In this document: positions 1 to 8,444 of the stretch, piece by piece
Layout of the letters: each line of letters starts with the position of its first letter
Position numbering within the stretch: the first letter of the stretch is position 1
Source of the DNA: an uncultured Roseibium sp.
GTDB taxonomy: Bacteria > Pseudomonadota > Alphaproteobacteria > Rhizobiales > Stappiaceae
Reading direction: 5' to 3'
Assembly (NCBI RefSeq): GCF_963675985.1
Contig: NZ_OY780958.1
Span: 1,798,001 to 1,862,000, forward strand
Length of the DNA: 64,000 nt
Notes under the pieces: generated by a model
What the model saw: the letters and a program-made list of their open reading frames with translations, nothing else
Database searches by the model: none
Told to the model about the DNA's origin: nothing
Made by a program: the position numbers and the translations under genes

Positions 1-614
1 GCGATTTTTTCCAACCCCACCTCAGGTAAAACCGCGTGCGCATCCTTCTGTGCATCCGTGTCCGGTGCCGATTCCCTGGCGCTCGCGGGTTTCGAGTCGG
101 GTGCGGTCCCGGTCAACAGAGCGGTCAGGTCGAAGGGCGTTCCATTCCCAGGCCCGGTAACCCGGGCGACTTCGGCACCGAGAACCTCGCCACCAGCCGA
201 TGAAGAGAAAACTTCGGGCGCATTGGCGGTGGTTACGGGTTTTTCTTTTGGAAGGGGAATGGCAGCCATTTCCGGACCGGAGCCGGCACTCTTCGGTTCG
301 CCGGCAAGCGCCGTTGACGCGATAGAGTAGCCGGTCATGACGCCGAAGCCGATCGGTCCGCCGAGGGCCAGGCCGTAAAGGGCATTGCCTGAGTAGCGCG
401 CGCCATCGGATATCGCGTCCCCCGTGACCGCCCGATAGAGTTCCGAAATACCGGGAATGTGCTGGAGCGGATTGATGACATCCAGAAAATCCTTGAAGCC
501 GAATCCCTGCCCCTTTTCGGCCGAGGCGGTCTTGGCAGTGGGTTTCGGCACCGGGACATGCGTGGTACCGGTCGAGCCACTCGGTTCGACGGAAACAGGC
601 GCCACCCAGGTCAT
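1..614 (-). CDS. Flagellar-cluster protein of unknown function (C-terminus beyond window)
   Basis: The frame opens with ATG at 614, which overlaps the flgF stop (ATGA), and runs through position 1 without a stop, so about 204 residues are visible. I do not recognise a characterised family. The N-terminus is Pro/Thr/Ser-rich. A conserved-looking block around residues 41-64 (DFLDVINPLQHIPGISELYR) is followed by a Gly/Ala-rich, weakly hydrophobic stretch (residues about 70-105) and a low-complexity tail. The start-stop overlap shows cotranscription with DUF1217-flgF, so a role in flagellar assembly or regulation is inferred from position only. Confidence 0.75.
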   Translation of the reverse strand, partial: MTWVAPVSVEPSGSTGTTHVPVPKPTAKTASAEKGQGFGFKDFLDVINPLQHIPGISELYRAVTGDAISDGARYSGNALYGLALGGPIGFGVMTGYSIASTALAGEPKSAGSGPEMAAIPLPKEKPVTTANAPEVFSSSAGGEVLGAEVARVTGPGNGTPFDLTALLTGTAPDSKPASARESAPDTDAQKDAHAVLPEVGLEKI

Positions 615-1336
615 GACGTTTCTCCCAGTTCCCGGATCGCCGTTCTCTGGGTGTCATTGCTCTGGTCGATCATCGCTGTCGCCCCTTCGAAGGCCCGGGT
701 GATCATGATCAACTTGGTCATTTCCCGAATGGGATTGATGTTCGCGCCTTCCACATATCCCTGTCGAATGCCGTCAGAGCTGAACTCCTGCACCGGGATA
801 GCCGGTTTGTCCGGGATAACGCCGGAGTTATCGCGGCGGGACAATTTGGCGTCCGTGGCGAATTGAAACAGGCCGATGGTGCCGAGCACATCCTCGCCCT
901 GGGTAATTTCGCCGTTCTGGGAAATGTTCGGCGGGCCGCCTTCCGGATCGATAATGACCGGCAGGCCACCGGCATCGAGAACCTCATAGCCGTTGAGGGT
1001 CCTCAACACGCCATCGGTTCCCATTTGCATCCGGCCGTCGCGGGTATAGACGACTCCGGTCGGCGTCTGGACCGCCAGAAAGGCCTCCCCTTCAACAGCG
1101 ATATCGAGCGGATTGTCCGTCTTGTTCAGGCTGCCGACCTGACGCGATATGAAGACTTCTCCGCCACTGGCGAAGCTGACCTTGTCCGGCCCGGCCTTGT
1201 CCAGGATCTCCTTGAACTTGACCTCGTCGGCCCGATAGCCGGCCGTGTTCATGTTGGAGATATTGCGCGACACGGTTTCGAGCCGTTTCGACAGGGCTAC
1301 CTGGGCGGACAGCGCCACATAAAGAGCCGATTGCAT
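611..1336 (-). CDS. flgF: Flagellar basal-body rod protein FlgF
   Basis: This 241-residue protein starts MQSALYVALSAQVAL and has the rod/hook-family N-terminal pattern (NISNMNTAGYRADEVKF, residues about 28-44) and a C-terminal helix of the same family. FlgF is a proximal rod component outside the cytoplasmic membrane. The start at 1336 is preferred over upstream in-frame codons because GGAGG lies 9-10 bases before it and the family motif begins at once. It lies 4 bases after the DUF1217 gene, and its stop overlaps the next gene's ATG. Confidence 0.93.
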   Translation of the reverse strand: MQSALYVALSAQVALSKRLETVSRNISNMNTAGYRADEVKFKEILDKAGPDKVSFASGGEVFISRQVGSLNKTDNPLDIAVEGEAFLAVQTPTGVVYTRDGRMQMGTDGVLRTLNGYEVLDAGGLPVIIDPEGGPPNISQNGEITQGEDVLGTIGLFQFATDAKLSRRDNSGVIPDKPAIPVQEFSSDGIRQGYVEGANINPIREMTKLIMITRAFEGATAMIDQSNDTQRTAIRELGETS

Positions 1337-1340
1337 GGGG

Positions 1341-2129
1341 TCACGATCCTCCGAGCTTGAGATTCTGGATGCTGGCCAGCAGGTTTTCGCCGAAACTGAC
1401 AACCGAAGTTGCCCCGCCGGAGACGAGCAGGTTCGGAACCGCTTGAAGGTTCTGGCCGTTTTCCAGGTCGTAAAGCGTTGAGAACCGTTCGAGAAAATCG
1501 TTCAGGTACTCCGGATCCTGAAGCTTTTCGATATCGATATGGTCTTCGATATAGGCCGCCTGTTTGCCGAGATCAGACATGGCGAATTCGTCGGGCAGAC
1601 CAAGGGCCGTGTAGACCGTTTCGGCAAGAGCCTTGTCGGCAAGAATGTCATAGGCGGAATCGATTTCCTCAGCCTTGCGGGCGAAGTAAAGTGCAAGACG
1701 AACACCTTCGTTCGACGCCCCTTCTTTCTCTTCCAGCGTCTGGCGCACGTAGGCCTCTGTGACGCCTTCCTGCGCGCGGGAAAAGATGGTCGCCGTCTCG
1801 CCGTAACGATCGAAATTGAACGTCTCGGCGAATTGCCGGTACCGGTCATCGGTCAGTTGGTTGGCGAAAGAGGTGCGCTCATCGATGCCTTCTTCAAGCA
1901 CCTTGCGCATGAAGGCCTTGGCATAGGTCATGTCCTCCAGGCCGAACGCTTTCATCGCATAGGTGAAGATCCGGTCGTCGCCGAGCAGATCATCAATCGA
2001 CTTAATGGAGTCGATGTTTTCCAGATAATACTCGGTGTTGCGCTCGACCATGGGGTCGGCAGTGACGTTCTTCAGCGACCTGGACAGGTCGGACGTCACC
2101 ATCTGGTATTGAAGCAGCGTGCTGATCAT
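1341..2129 (-). CDS. DUF1217 family flagellar-cluster protein
   Basis: This 262-residue, mostly helical acidic protein carries repeated segments of the type found in DUF1217 proteins (YYLENIDSIKSIDDLLGDDR; YAMKAFGLEDMTYAKAF; NDFLERFSTLYDLENG). These proteins sit next to flgF in Rhizobiales flagellar clusters, and their biochemical role is not known to me. ATG at 2129 is chosen over an ATG 24 bases upstream because an AAGAAGA ribosome-binding-like sequence precedes it. It is the first gene of the DUF1217-flgF unit and is divergent from motA. A copy of the flagellar 11-bp repeat (CGTAAGCTCCG) lies about 50 bases upstream. Confidence 0.8.
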   Translation of the reverse strand: MISTLLQYQMVTSDLSRSLKNVTADPMVERNTEYYLENIDSIKSIDDLLGDDRIFTYAMKAFGLEDMTYAKAFMRKVLEEGIDERTSFANQLTDDRYRQFAETFNFDRYGETATIFSRAQEGVTEAYVRQTLEEKEGASNEGVRLALYFARKAEEIDSAYDILADKALAETVYTALGLPDEFAMSDLGKQAAYIEDHIDIEKLQDPEYLNDFLERFSTLYDLENGQNLQAVPNLLVSGGATSVVSFGENLLASIQNLKLGGS

Positions 2130-2176
2130 GGCGGTCTTCTTTCGCTCATTCACTTGCGTGGAAGAACCTTTGCGCG

Positions 2177-2198
2177 CGGAGCTTACGCCAGGCTGGTC
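2177..2198 (-). promoter_or_regulatory. Flagellar 11-bp direct-repeat box, DUF1217-flgF side (weaker copy)
   Basis: Read on the minus strand the two 11-mers are GACCAGCCTGG and CGTAAGCTCCG. Against the consensus CGCAAGCTTCG they match at 6 and 9 positions. This is the least regular of the nine boxes in the window. It lies back to back with the motA box, 19 bases apart, in the divergent region. Confidence 0.45.
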
Positions 2199-2217
2199 GC
2201 GCCATTGACTTTTCCGG

Positions 2218-2239
2218 CGCCAGCTTCAGGCAAGTCTCG
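2218..2239 (+). promoter_or_regulatory. Flagellar 11-bp direct-repeat box upstream of motA
   Basis: The units are CGCCAGCTTCA and GGCAAGTCTCG, matching the consensus CGCAAGCTTCG at 9 and 8 of 11 positions. Five bases downstream is a -10-like hexamer, TAATCT, as after the flaA, flgB and flgJ-like boxes. The motA start codon is at 2293. Confidence 0.65.
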
Positions 2240-2292
2240 TTTCCTAATCTGCCGTCATCGAAGCCTCACATGCACCATCAAGGAGCTGCTCG

Positions 2293-3195
2293 GTGACTAT
2301 TCTATTGGGCCTGATCATTGCAGGCGTATCTTTGATCGGCGGGTTTGCCGCCCTCGGCGGCAAGGTGTCGGTTCTCTGGCAACCCTGGGAAATCGTCATC
2401 ATCGTCGGCGTCGCAATCGGCACCTATATTGTCGGCAATCCCATGAAGTCGATCCTCGACACGGTGACAGCAACCGGCGACGCGGCGCGCAATGCGGTGC
2501 CGAAGAAGCGGGATTATCTCGATGTGCTCGCCCTTCTCTATGGTCTCATGCGGGAACTTCGCGCAAAGGGCCGCAACGAGGTCGAGCCTCATATCGAGGA
2601 ACCGTTCAATTCGGCGATCTTCCAGAATTTCCCCTCGGTCCTGCGTAACAAGAGCCTGACGACTTTCATCTGTGATTACTTCCGGCTGATCATTGTCGGC
2701 AACGCACGGGCCCATGAAATCGAGGCACTGGTCGACGAGGAGCTGCACACCATTCATCGGGACCAGATGAAGCCCTACCATGCCATGAGCGCCCTCGCGG
2801 AAGCTCTGCCTGCGATCGGGATCATTGCTGCGGTGCTTGGTGTCATCAAGGCGATGGGCGCCATCGATCAGTCGCCGCAACTGCTTGGCTCCCTGATCGG
2901 CGCGGCCCTGGTAGGAACCTTCCTCGGAATTCTTCTGTCTTATGCCCTGGTTGCGCCGCTGGCGAACAAGATCAAGGGCGTCCGCGAAGCCCGGCTGCGC
3001 CCCTATATCGTCGTCAAGCAGACACTGCTTGCCTTCATGAACGGTGCCGCTCCGCAGATCGCTCTGGAACATGGCCGCAAGACGATTTCCGATACGGATC
3101 GTCCGACCATCGACGAAGTAGAAAGCGAAACGCTCAGCGCCAGCACGCCGGTTTCGGAAAACGTGCAGGAAATGCGTCAGAAGGGAGCCGCCTAG
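2293..3195 (+). CDS. motA: Flagellar motor stator protein MotA
   Basis: This 300-residue protein has the MotA layout: two N-terminal membrane segments (MTILLGLIIAGVSLIGGFAA; EIVIIVGVAIGTYIVG), a large cytoplasmic loop, and two further segments (residues about 170-235) beginning PAIGIIAAVLGVIKAM. With MotB it forms the ion-conducting stator that drives the rotor. The start is GTG with AAGGAG 8 bases upstream. It is the first gene of motA-fliM-DUF6468-fliN-fliG-flhB. Sequence alone does not decide between H+ and Na+ as coupling ion. Confidence 0.95.
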   Translation: MTILLGLIIAGVSLIGGFAALGGKVSVLWQPWEIVIIVGVAIGTYIVGNPMKSILDTVTATGDAARNAVPKKRDYLDVLALLYGLMRELRAKGRNEVEPHIEEPFNSAIFQNFPSVLRNKSLTTFICDYFRLIIVGNARAHEIEALVDEELHTIHRDQMKPYHAMSALAEALPAIGIIAAVLGVIKAMGAIDQSPQLLGSLIGAALVGTFLGILLSYALVAPLANKIKGVREARLRPYIVVKQTLLAFMNGAAPQIALEHGRKTISDTDRPTIDEVESETLSASTPVSENVQEMRQKGAA

Positions 3196-3198
3196 GTC

Positions 3199-4155
3199 AT
3201 GTTGGAGGCTCATACCGCCCAAATGGACGCAACCAGTTCCGAACGCGCCATGATCACCGACCGGCTACTCGATGCCGCCGGGATCTCAGTAGACCGTCTG
3301 CCCATGCTGCCTGTGGTCTTCGACCGGATGGCCCGGGTCATGGCCGATGCGATGCGCCAGAAGTCCGCATCCCCGTCCTATATTTCGGTGAGTTGCATCG
3401 AAAACGACCGGATCGGTGACGTTCTCGACGAATTCGAAGCCAACGCCCTCGTCGCTGTCGTCTATTCTCCCGAATGGGACTCCCGAGTGCTGGTCGGCTT
3501 CGACCGGGATTTCATCTTCACCATGGTTGATGTTCTGTTCGGGGCAGATGGCACCGAACCGCCGATCGACGAGGAACGCTCCTTTTCCAATATCGAGACG
3601 CGGATTGCGCGAACGGTTTTCGAGGTTGCGTCCAAGGCTTTGGAGGAATCCTTCAAGCCGATTGCCGAAACGACCCTGAAGATCGAGCGGATCGAAAGCC
3701 GGATGGACTTCGCCGTGGTCGGACGCCGTAACAATCCGGCGGTCGTCGCCCGTCTGTTGCTTCAAGCTATCGGTCGCGGCGGCGAAGTCTTCGTCGTCAT
3801 GCCCCATTCCACGCTCAACCCGTTGCGCCAGGGCCTGTCGCAGGTGCTTTCCGGCGAGATGTCGACGCGTGACAAGAAATGGACCCAGCACTTCCACAGC
3901 GAGATCCAACGGACCGAGGTGAAGCTGCAGGCCATTCTGGAAGAACGGCAACTGACCCTTGCCGAAATCAGCAACCTGGAAATCGGTCAGGTCATTGAGC
4001 TTCAGGCAACCGCGCGCACGCCGGTCACCCTGAAGTGCAACCGACAGCCGATTTTCACCTGTCAGCTGGGTCAGCTCGACGGTTCCTACACCCTCAAGGT
4101 CGAAGACCTGATCCATGAAGAAAAGGATCTAATCGATGATCTCCGCTCTCGTTGA
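3199..4155 (+). CDS. fliM: Flagellar motor switch protein FliM
   Basis: This 318-residue protein has a CheC/FliM-like middle region (residues about 55-215, including NALVAVVYSPEWDSRVLVGFDRDFIFTMVDVLFG) and a C-terminal FliN-like (SpoA) domain (residues about 235-305). FliM joins the C-ring and binds the chemotaxis output. It starts 3 bases after motA with AGGGAG upstream. Its last 20 bases overlap the next gene, so translation is probably coupled. ATG codons a few residues further in cannot be excluded as the true start. Confidence 0.93.
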   Translation: MLEAHTAQMDATSSERAMITDRLLDAAGISVDRLPMLPVVFDRMARVMADAMRQKSASPSYISVSCIENDRIGDVLDEFEANALVAVVYSPEWDSRVLVGFDRDFIFTMVDVLFGADGTEPPIDEERSFSNIETRIARTVFEVASKALEESFKPIAETTLKIERIESRMDFAVVGRRNNPAVVARLLLQAIGRGGEVFVVMPHSTLNPLRQGLSQVLSGEMSTRDKKWTQHFHSEIQRTEVKLQAILEERQLTLAEISNLEIGQVIELQATARTPVTLKCNRQPIFTCQLGQLDGSYTLKVEDLIHEEKDLIDDLRSR

Positions 4156-4675
4156 CGGCGTGCTCCTGCTCGCCCTGGTCATTACGACCTGGAAAATGGT
4201 CGCTATGTATCGCGAGCTGAAACGGCTCGGCTCCTATCACATGGATTATCAACGCATCTTCGATCAGACAGCGCTCGCGCTCGACGGGATCGAAGTCTCG
4301 ATCCAGGAACTGAACGTCCGCGGGGCACAGGTGCTCAATGCACTCGGAAGCCGCATGGATGATGCCCGCGAACTGATTGCCGAAATCGACAGCCTGACCC
4401 GTGAAGCAAAAAGGCAGCAGTCCATCCTTCGCGCAGAACTGAAGGAACTGTCCAAGGCGACCGCCATGATGGCCAAGCGAAAGCCCGATGACGGTGCCGA
4501 TTTCAACGAAAAGACGAAGGCGGAAAAGCACCTCCCACATCCGTTGCTGGCCTCCGCGCCGCGCCCCGAAACCGCCGGCGTAGCCGCCCCGAGGGCAACA
4601 CGGATCCACCGGATCGACGATACGTTCGGCAGCCCGTTTCGTTCCGTCTCCATGTCTCAGAAGGATGACCTGTGA
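4136..4675 (+). CDS. DUF6468-like flagellar-cluster protein, membrane-anchored coiled coil
   Basis: This 179-residue protein has one N-terminal membrane segment (LVDGVLLLALVITTWKMVAMY), then a helical region with heptad character (residues about 25-115) and a basic, Pro-rich tail. It resembles the DUF6468 proteins encoded between fliM and fliN in alphaproteobacterial flagellar operons, whose function is unknown to me. It overlaps fliM by 20 bases and fliN by one base. That position, between two C-ring genes, suggests a basal-body or switch accessory role. Confidence 0.75.
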   Translation: MISALVDGVLLLALVITTWKMVAMYRELKRLGSYHMDYQRIFDQTALALDGIEVSIQELNVRGAQVLNALGSRMDDARELIAEIDSLTREAKRQQSILRAELKELSKATAMMAKRKPDDGADFNEKTKAEKHLPHPLLASAPRPETAGVAAPRATRIHRIDDTFGSPFRSVSMSQKDDL

Positions 4676-5076
4676 TGAATGACACTACGATTGACCACGA
4701 CACTGTCGAAAAGGACAATGGCGTGCATACCGCCAAGCCGGCCAATTTCGCCAAGGTCGAAGCGCCGGAAGCGTCCGGCGGAAAGGCCGATACCGAACTG
4801 ATGGGCGACGATCGCAACCTGGACACGATACTCGGGATCCCGGTCGACATCCAGGTGGTCCTCGGATCGGCGACGATGCTGGTTTCCAATCTGCTCAAAC
4901 TCGGCCGGGGCGCTGTCATTCCCCTGAACCACCGTGTCGGTGAACCGATCGACATCGTCGTCAACGGCCGTGTGATCGCGCGCGGCGAAGTGGTGGTGGT
5001 CGAAGACGACAACTCCCGTTTCGGCGTGTCCCTGACCGAAATCATCAGTTCCCAAACCGGCGCCCTGGAAGCCTGA
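4675..5076 (+). CDS. fliN: Flagellar motor switch protein FliN
   Basis: This 133-residue protein has an N-terminal acidic linker and a C-terminal SpoA domain (residues about 50-125) with the typical segment IPVDIQVVLGSATMLVSNLL and the GRVIARGEVVVVEDD strand region. FliN completes the C-ring with FliM and FliG. The ATG at 4675 overlaps the previous stop by one base (TGATG). A GTG one codon earlier is possible but less likely. Confidence 0.95.
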   Translation: MNDTTIDHDTVEKDNGVHTAKPANFAKVEAPEASGGKADTELMGDDRNLDTILGIPVDIQVVLGSATMLVSNLLKLGRGAVIPLNHRVGEPIDIVVNGRVIARGEVVVVEDDNSRFGVSLTEIISSQTGALEA

Positions 5077-5092
5077 GAACGGACGATAGAAG

Positions 5093-6127
5093 ATGAATGC
5101 CACTGCAACGATACCGGCAACATTGCCAGCCAAACCATTGAATGGTGTAGAACGAGTAGCCGCAATTCTGCTGTCGCTCGGCAAGGAAAGTTCGTCGAGG
5201 CTGCTGCGGCATTTCGATCAGGAAGAGATAAGGAGGATCACGGTGACGGCCGCACAGCTCGGCACCGTGGCGACCGAAGAACTGGACAAGCTTGCAGAAC
5301 AGTTCATCGAGCAGTTTTCAAATGGCCCTACCCTCTACGGGTCCGCGAACGAAGTTGAAAAATTGCTGGAAGGCGTTCTGTCGGAAGACCAGTTGTCCGA
5401 TATCATGTCGGATGTTCTGGGCAATTCGAACCGGAATATCTGGGATCGGCTTGCAACCGTTTCAGAAACCGTCTTCGCCAACTACCTGACCAAGGAACAT
5501 CCACAGACCGCCGCGCTCATCCTGACCAAGATAAGGCCCGCGGCGGCCGCAAAGGTCCTTGGACAGATCTCCGCGCCAATGCGCAACCAGCTGGTCAGGC
5601 GGATGCTTTCCATCAAGGCAGTCGTACCGGAAATCATGCGGGAGGTCGAAAAGACCATGCATGAGGATTTCATGATGAACCTGTCCGGTACGCTGGAAGC
5701 GGATTCCTATGCCCGCATGGCCGACATCCTGAACAAGATGGACCGCGATCATATGGAGGACGCGCTGGACAACCTCAACGAGGTGCGCCCGAAAACCGCG
5801 GAGATGCTCAAAGGCCTCCTGTTCACATTCGACGACATCATCAATCTCAATGCACGGACGCGTATGGCGATTTTCGACCAGATCCCCACGGACCGGATCG
5901 TTATGGCCCTGAAGGGTACCGATCCCGCGTTCCGGGAAGTCATACTGTCCTCGCTGACGTCGCGCTCACGAAGGATCGCGGAACACGAACTGGCCGGCGG
6001 CGAGCCGGCGGCCCAACGCGATGTTCTCGAAGCACGCAGCTTCATCACCAATCTCGCGCTGGAAATGGCGGGACGCGGGGAAATCGACCTCAATCCGAAG
6101 CAGGATGAAGGCGCCTATTTCGCATAG
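5093..6127 (+). CDS. fliG: Flagellar motor switch protein FliG
   Basis: This 344-residue protein matches full-length FliG: an N-terminal domain that docks on FliF (VERVAAILLSLGKESSSRLL), a middle ARM-like domain around EHPQTAALILTKIRP, and a C-terminal charged torque helix region (FDDIINLNARTRMAIFDQIP). FliG transmits stator force to the rotor at the cytoplasmic face. It is separated from fliN by 16 bases and has GATAGAAG upstream of the ATG. Confidence 0.96.
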   Translation: MNATATIPATLPAKPLNGVERVAAILLSLGKESSSRLLRHFDQEEIRRITVTAAQLGTVATEELDKLAEQFIEQFSNGPTLYGSANEVEKLLEGVLSEDQLSDIMSDVLGNSNRNIWDRLATVSETVFANYLTKEHPQTAALILTKIRPAAAAKVLGQISAPMRNQLVRRMLSIKAVVPEIMREVEKTMHEDFMMNLSGTLEADSYARMADILNKMDRDHMEDALDNLNEVRPKTAEMLKGLLFTFDDIINLNARTRMAIFDQIPTDRIVMALKGTDPAFREVILSSLTSRSRRIAEHELAGGEPAAQRDVLEARSFITNLALEMAGRGEIDLNPKQDEGAYFA

Positions 6128-6170
6128 GTCCGAACCCGATAGCTGAAAGCGGAACCGGGATAGCCCATCC

Positions 6171-7238
6171 ATGGCGGACGATAGCGACAAGGACTCAAAA
6201 ACAGAGGAGCCGACCGAGAAGAAGATCCAGGACGCCATCGAGAAGGGCAACATTCCGACATCCAAGGAAGCGCCCGTCCTGGCATCTTTCCTGGCCACAT
6301 TGCTGATCGGGGCCTTCATCATCACCGCCGATGCAGGAAAGCTGAGATCGGCGCTTATGCACCTGATCGACAACGCAGGAGGATTCAATCTTGGAAATGG
6401 TGCCGATGCAATTCTGCTTACTCATGCACTCGCGATTGAAACCATGCGGTTCCTCGCACCAATCATCGGCACGCTCACCTTGGCCGGTCTCGCGGCGGCT
6501 TTCCTTCAGAACAAACCCCGCATCGTCGCGCACCGCATCAAACCGGACGCCTCGCGCATTTCCCTGGCAAAAGGCTGGAACCGGATTTTCGGCATGCAAG
6601 GGGTTGTCGAATTCCTCAAGGCCGCGTTCAAATTCTCGACCGTCAGCATCGTGGCCTTTCTCCAGTTCAAGGCCGGGCTGCCGAGCTTGCTGAATTCCAT
6701 GTTTACAGATCCGAGCGCCCTTCCTGAAATCATCCTCCAACTGTCCATGAAGCTGGTCGGCGGCGTATGCATCGTCACGATCCTGCTGGTGGCCGTCGAT
6801 ATCGTCTGGTCCCGCTTCAGCTGGCGCAAGAACCTGCGCATGAGCAAGCAGGAGATCAAGGACGAGTACAAGCAGATGGAGGGCGATCCGATCGTGAAGG
6901 CCCGCCAGCGCTCTCTCGCCCGCGACCGGGCGCGCAACCGAATGATGAACGCCGTCCCGGGCGCCACACTCGTCGTTGCAAACCCGACCCACTTTGCGGT
7001 CGCACTGCGCTATGACAATGAACAGTCCGCTGCTCCGGTCGTGGTCGCCAAGGGACAGGACCTGATCGCCCTGAAGATCCGCCAGATCGCCGAAGAAAAC
7101 GAGATTCCGGTCATAGAAGACCGCGAACTTGCCCGCTCTCTTTATGCGAACACAGAAATCGACCGAATGATTCCTCCGGAATTTTATCGCGCTGTTGCGG
7201 AAATCATCTGCTATGTATACTCACGCCGTGCAGGGTAG
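6171..7238 (+). CDS. flhB: Flagellar type III export switch protein FlhB
   Basis: This 355-residue protein starts with a charged segment (DSDKDSKTEEPTEKKIQDA), has four membrane segments (residues about 35-215), and a cytoplasmic domain with the self-cleaving NPTH motif at residues 271-274. In the family, cleavage between Asn and Pro switches export from rod/hook to filament substrates. The conserved YKQMEGDP stretch precedes the cleavage domain. It closes the recognisable part of the motA operon. Confidence 0.96.
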   Translation: MADDSDKDSKTEEPTEKKIQDAIEKGNIPTSKEAPVLASFLATLLIGAFIITADAGKLRSALMHLIDNAGGFNLGNGADAILLTHALAIETMRFLAPIIGTLTLAGLAAAFLQNKPRIVAHRIKPDASRISLAKGWNRIFGMQGVVEFLKAAFKFSTVSIVAFLQFKAGLPSLLNSMFTDPSALPEIILQLSMKLVGGVCIVTILLVAVDIVWSRFSWRKNLRMSKQEIKDEYKQMEGDPIVKARQRSLARDRARNRMMNAVPGATLVVANPTHFAVALRYDNEQSAAPVVVAKGQDLIALKIRQIAEENEIPVIEDRELARSLYANTEIDRMIPPEFYRAVAEIICYVYSRRAG

Positions 7239-7283
7239 TGATATCAAGCAGTTGGACATTCTATCGCATCAGGAAAATGCGCG

Positions 7284-7748
7284 ATGCAGGATCATTCGGG
7301 AGGAAGCGGCAAGGCTGCCGCGACCGAGACCGCCGATGAACAGCGCAAGGCAGCTCTGGCGCTTGCTTTAAAAGATTTCACCAGCGAAATGAAACTGGTC
7401 GATGTTGTGGATCTCGTGGCATTTGTTCGCACCGAACAGCACGGCAACATTGCCGACCTCATCAGATCTTCGGCCGAACTTTACTTCAAGGACGACACGC
7501 TGCGCTACGGCATGGCCGCCGGCGTCGATCTCGACTGGGACAGGCCTCCGACCATCAGCCTGGACCTGGAGTTCTACCACAAGGGTGTGTGGGTCTATTT
7601 TTCGCTGGTTCTGGGCGAACCGGAGAATGCGGTGAACGTCTCCTACATCGAGTTCACCAACGCATCCGACGACCCCGCGACAAACACCCGCCGGCTGCTG
7701 GACGCCCTGGACGATGCACGTGCGGAGCCGAGAGGTCAGGTGTCCTGA
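7284..7748 (+). CDS. Conserved-looking small acidic protein of unknown function after flhB
   Basis: This soluble 154-residue protein has no signal peptide or membrane segment. Visible features are a helix-forming N-terminus (residues about 18-60) and alternating strands around VDLDWDRPPTISLDLEFYHKGVWVYFSLVLG. I do not recognise the family. It starts 45 bases after flhB with AGGAAA upstream and is the last gene before an intergenic region containing an inverted repeat. Cotranscription with flhB suggests a motility link, which is inference only. Confidence 0.7.
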   Translation: MQDHSGGSGKAAATETADEQRKAALALALKDFTSEMKLVDVVDLVAFVRTEQHGNIADLIRSSAELYFKDDTLRYGMAAGVDLDWDRPPTISLDLEFYHKGVWVYFSLVLGEPENAVNVSYIEFTNASDDPATNTRRLLDALDDARAEPRGQVS

Positions 7749-7824
7749 AGCCGCTGCCGGCACAGGCATGCAGCTGAACCGGCCCCCTCAGTTCCCGGAT
7801 TTTACTGCCCCATCCTAATAATCT

Positions 7825-7854
7825 CACCCGCCGTTGCGACAAGATCGGCGGGTG
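7825..7854 (+). terminator. Inverted repeat after the motA operon, possible transcript end
   Basis: A 9-bp perfect stem (CACCCGCCG with CGGCGGGTG, 12-base loop) lies about 75 bases after the last plus-strand gene. No T-run follows on either strand, so intrinsic termination is doubtful. It could instead be a 3'-end stabilising hairpin. Confidence 0.3.
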
Positions 7855-7916
7855 TGCCGCCGCCCCCTGGACTTTCCCAAGAGCTCGCTACAAACGGACG
7901 TAAAGGACCGGCATAC

Positions 7917-7946
7917 AAAAAAGCACCGGAACGAGACGTTCCGGTG
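7917..7946 (-). terminator. Rho-independent terminator of the FliL-like gene unit
   Basis: On the minus strand a perfect 10-bp stem (CACCGGAACG, loop of three bases, then its complement) is followed by TTTTTT and lies 40 bases after the stop at 7986. It ends the rod-binding/FlgN-like/FliL-like transcript. Confidence 0.88.
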
Positions 7947-7985
7947 TGCGTGACGGGGTCCGAAGCTGGAGCAGCAAAACACTGT

Positions 7986-8444
7986 CTAGTGGGTGATCAC
8001 GTCGGCCTTGGTGAAGTAGTTGAACTCCTCGACCAACACTTCCTTGACCACATCGTCGCCGATGCGGGTATTGACGGCCTGCCTTAGATGCCTGGTCAGT
8101 CCGTCCAGGTCATATCGTTCCAGGTTTTTGAAATCCAAAGCCTTGTCGGCATAAAGAAGCCGGAAGGCTTCGTCGACCAGAAACGGGTGCGGCGGGACAG
8201 ACAGGCTGCGCAGAACGTCTGCATCGGCGGTGAACACCAGATTGGCAACCACATAGCCCTGCAGCGCGCCGTCTTTCAGGATCGGCACGTTGACCGGCTG
8301 GACAGTCTCGTAATCCAGGCCGCCGAGTTGGGCCTGCTGGGACGCGCCCTGGGCCATCTGGTCGTTCAGCCAGTATTGGGTCCCATAGCCGGACGCCACC
8401 GTAGCAAGCGGCATCCAGATCCCGACGAAAATCCATTTAATCAT
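7986..8444 (-). CDS. Membrane-anchored FliL-like flagellar accessory protein (tentative)
   Basis: This 152-residue protein has one N-terminal hydrophobic segment (MIKWIFVGIWMPLATVASGYG), a periplasmic part with strands around VNVPILKDGALQGYVVANLVF, and a C-terminal helical part with VNTRIGDDVVKEVLVEEFNY. The topology and the C-terminal pattern recall FliL, but similarity to the clear FliL at 35643-36155 is weak. ATG at 8444 is chosen because CGGAG precedes it and the hydrophobic segment starts there. It overlaps the FlgN-like gene by 8 bases. Confidence 0.6.
   Translation of the reverse strand: MIKWIFVGIWMPLATVASGYGTQYWLNDQMAQGASQQAQLGGLDYETVQPVNVPILKDGALQGYVVANLVFTADADVLRSLSVPPHPFLVDEAFRLLYADKALDFKNLERYDLDGLTRHLRQAVNTRIGDDVVKEVLVEEFNYFTKADVITH

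Noticed and set aside
1539..2648. A long plus-strand frame across the DUF1217 gene and the start of motA
   Set aside because: It covers two real genes in wrong frames, and its product is Arg/His-rich with no family features.
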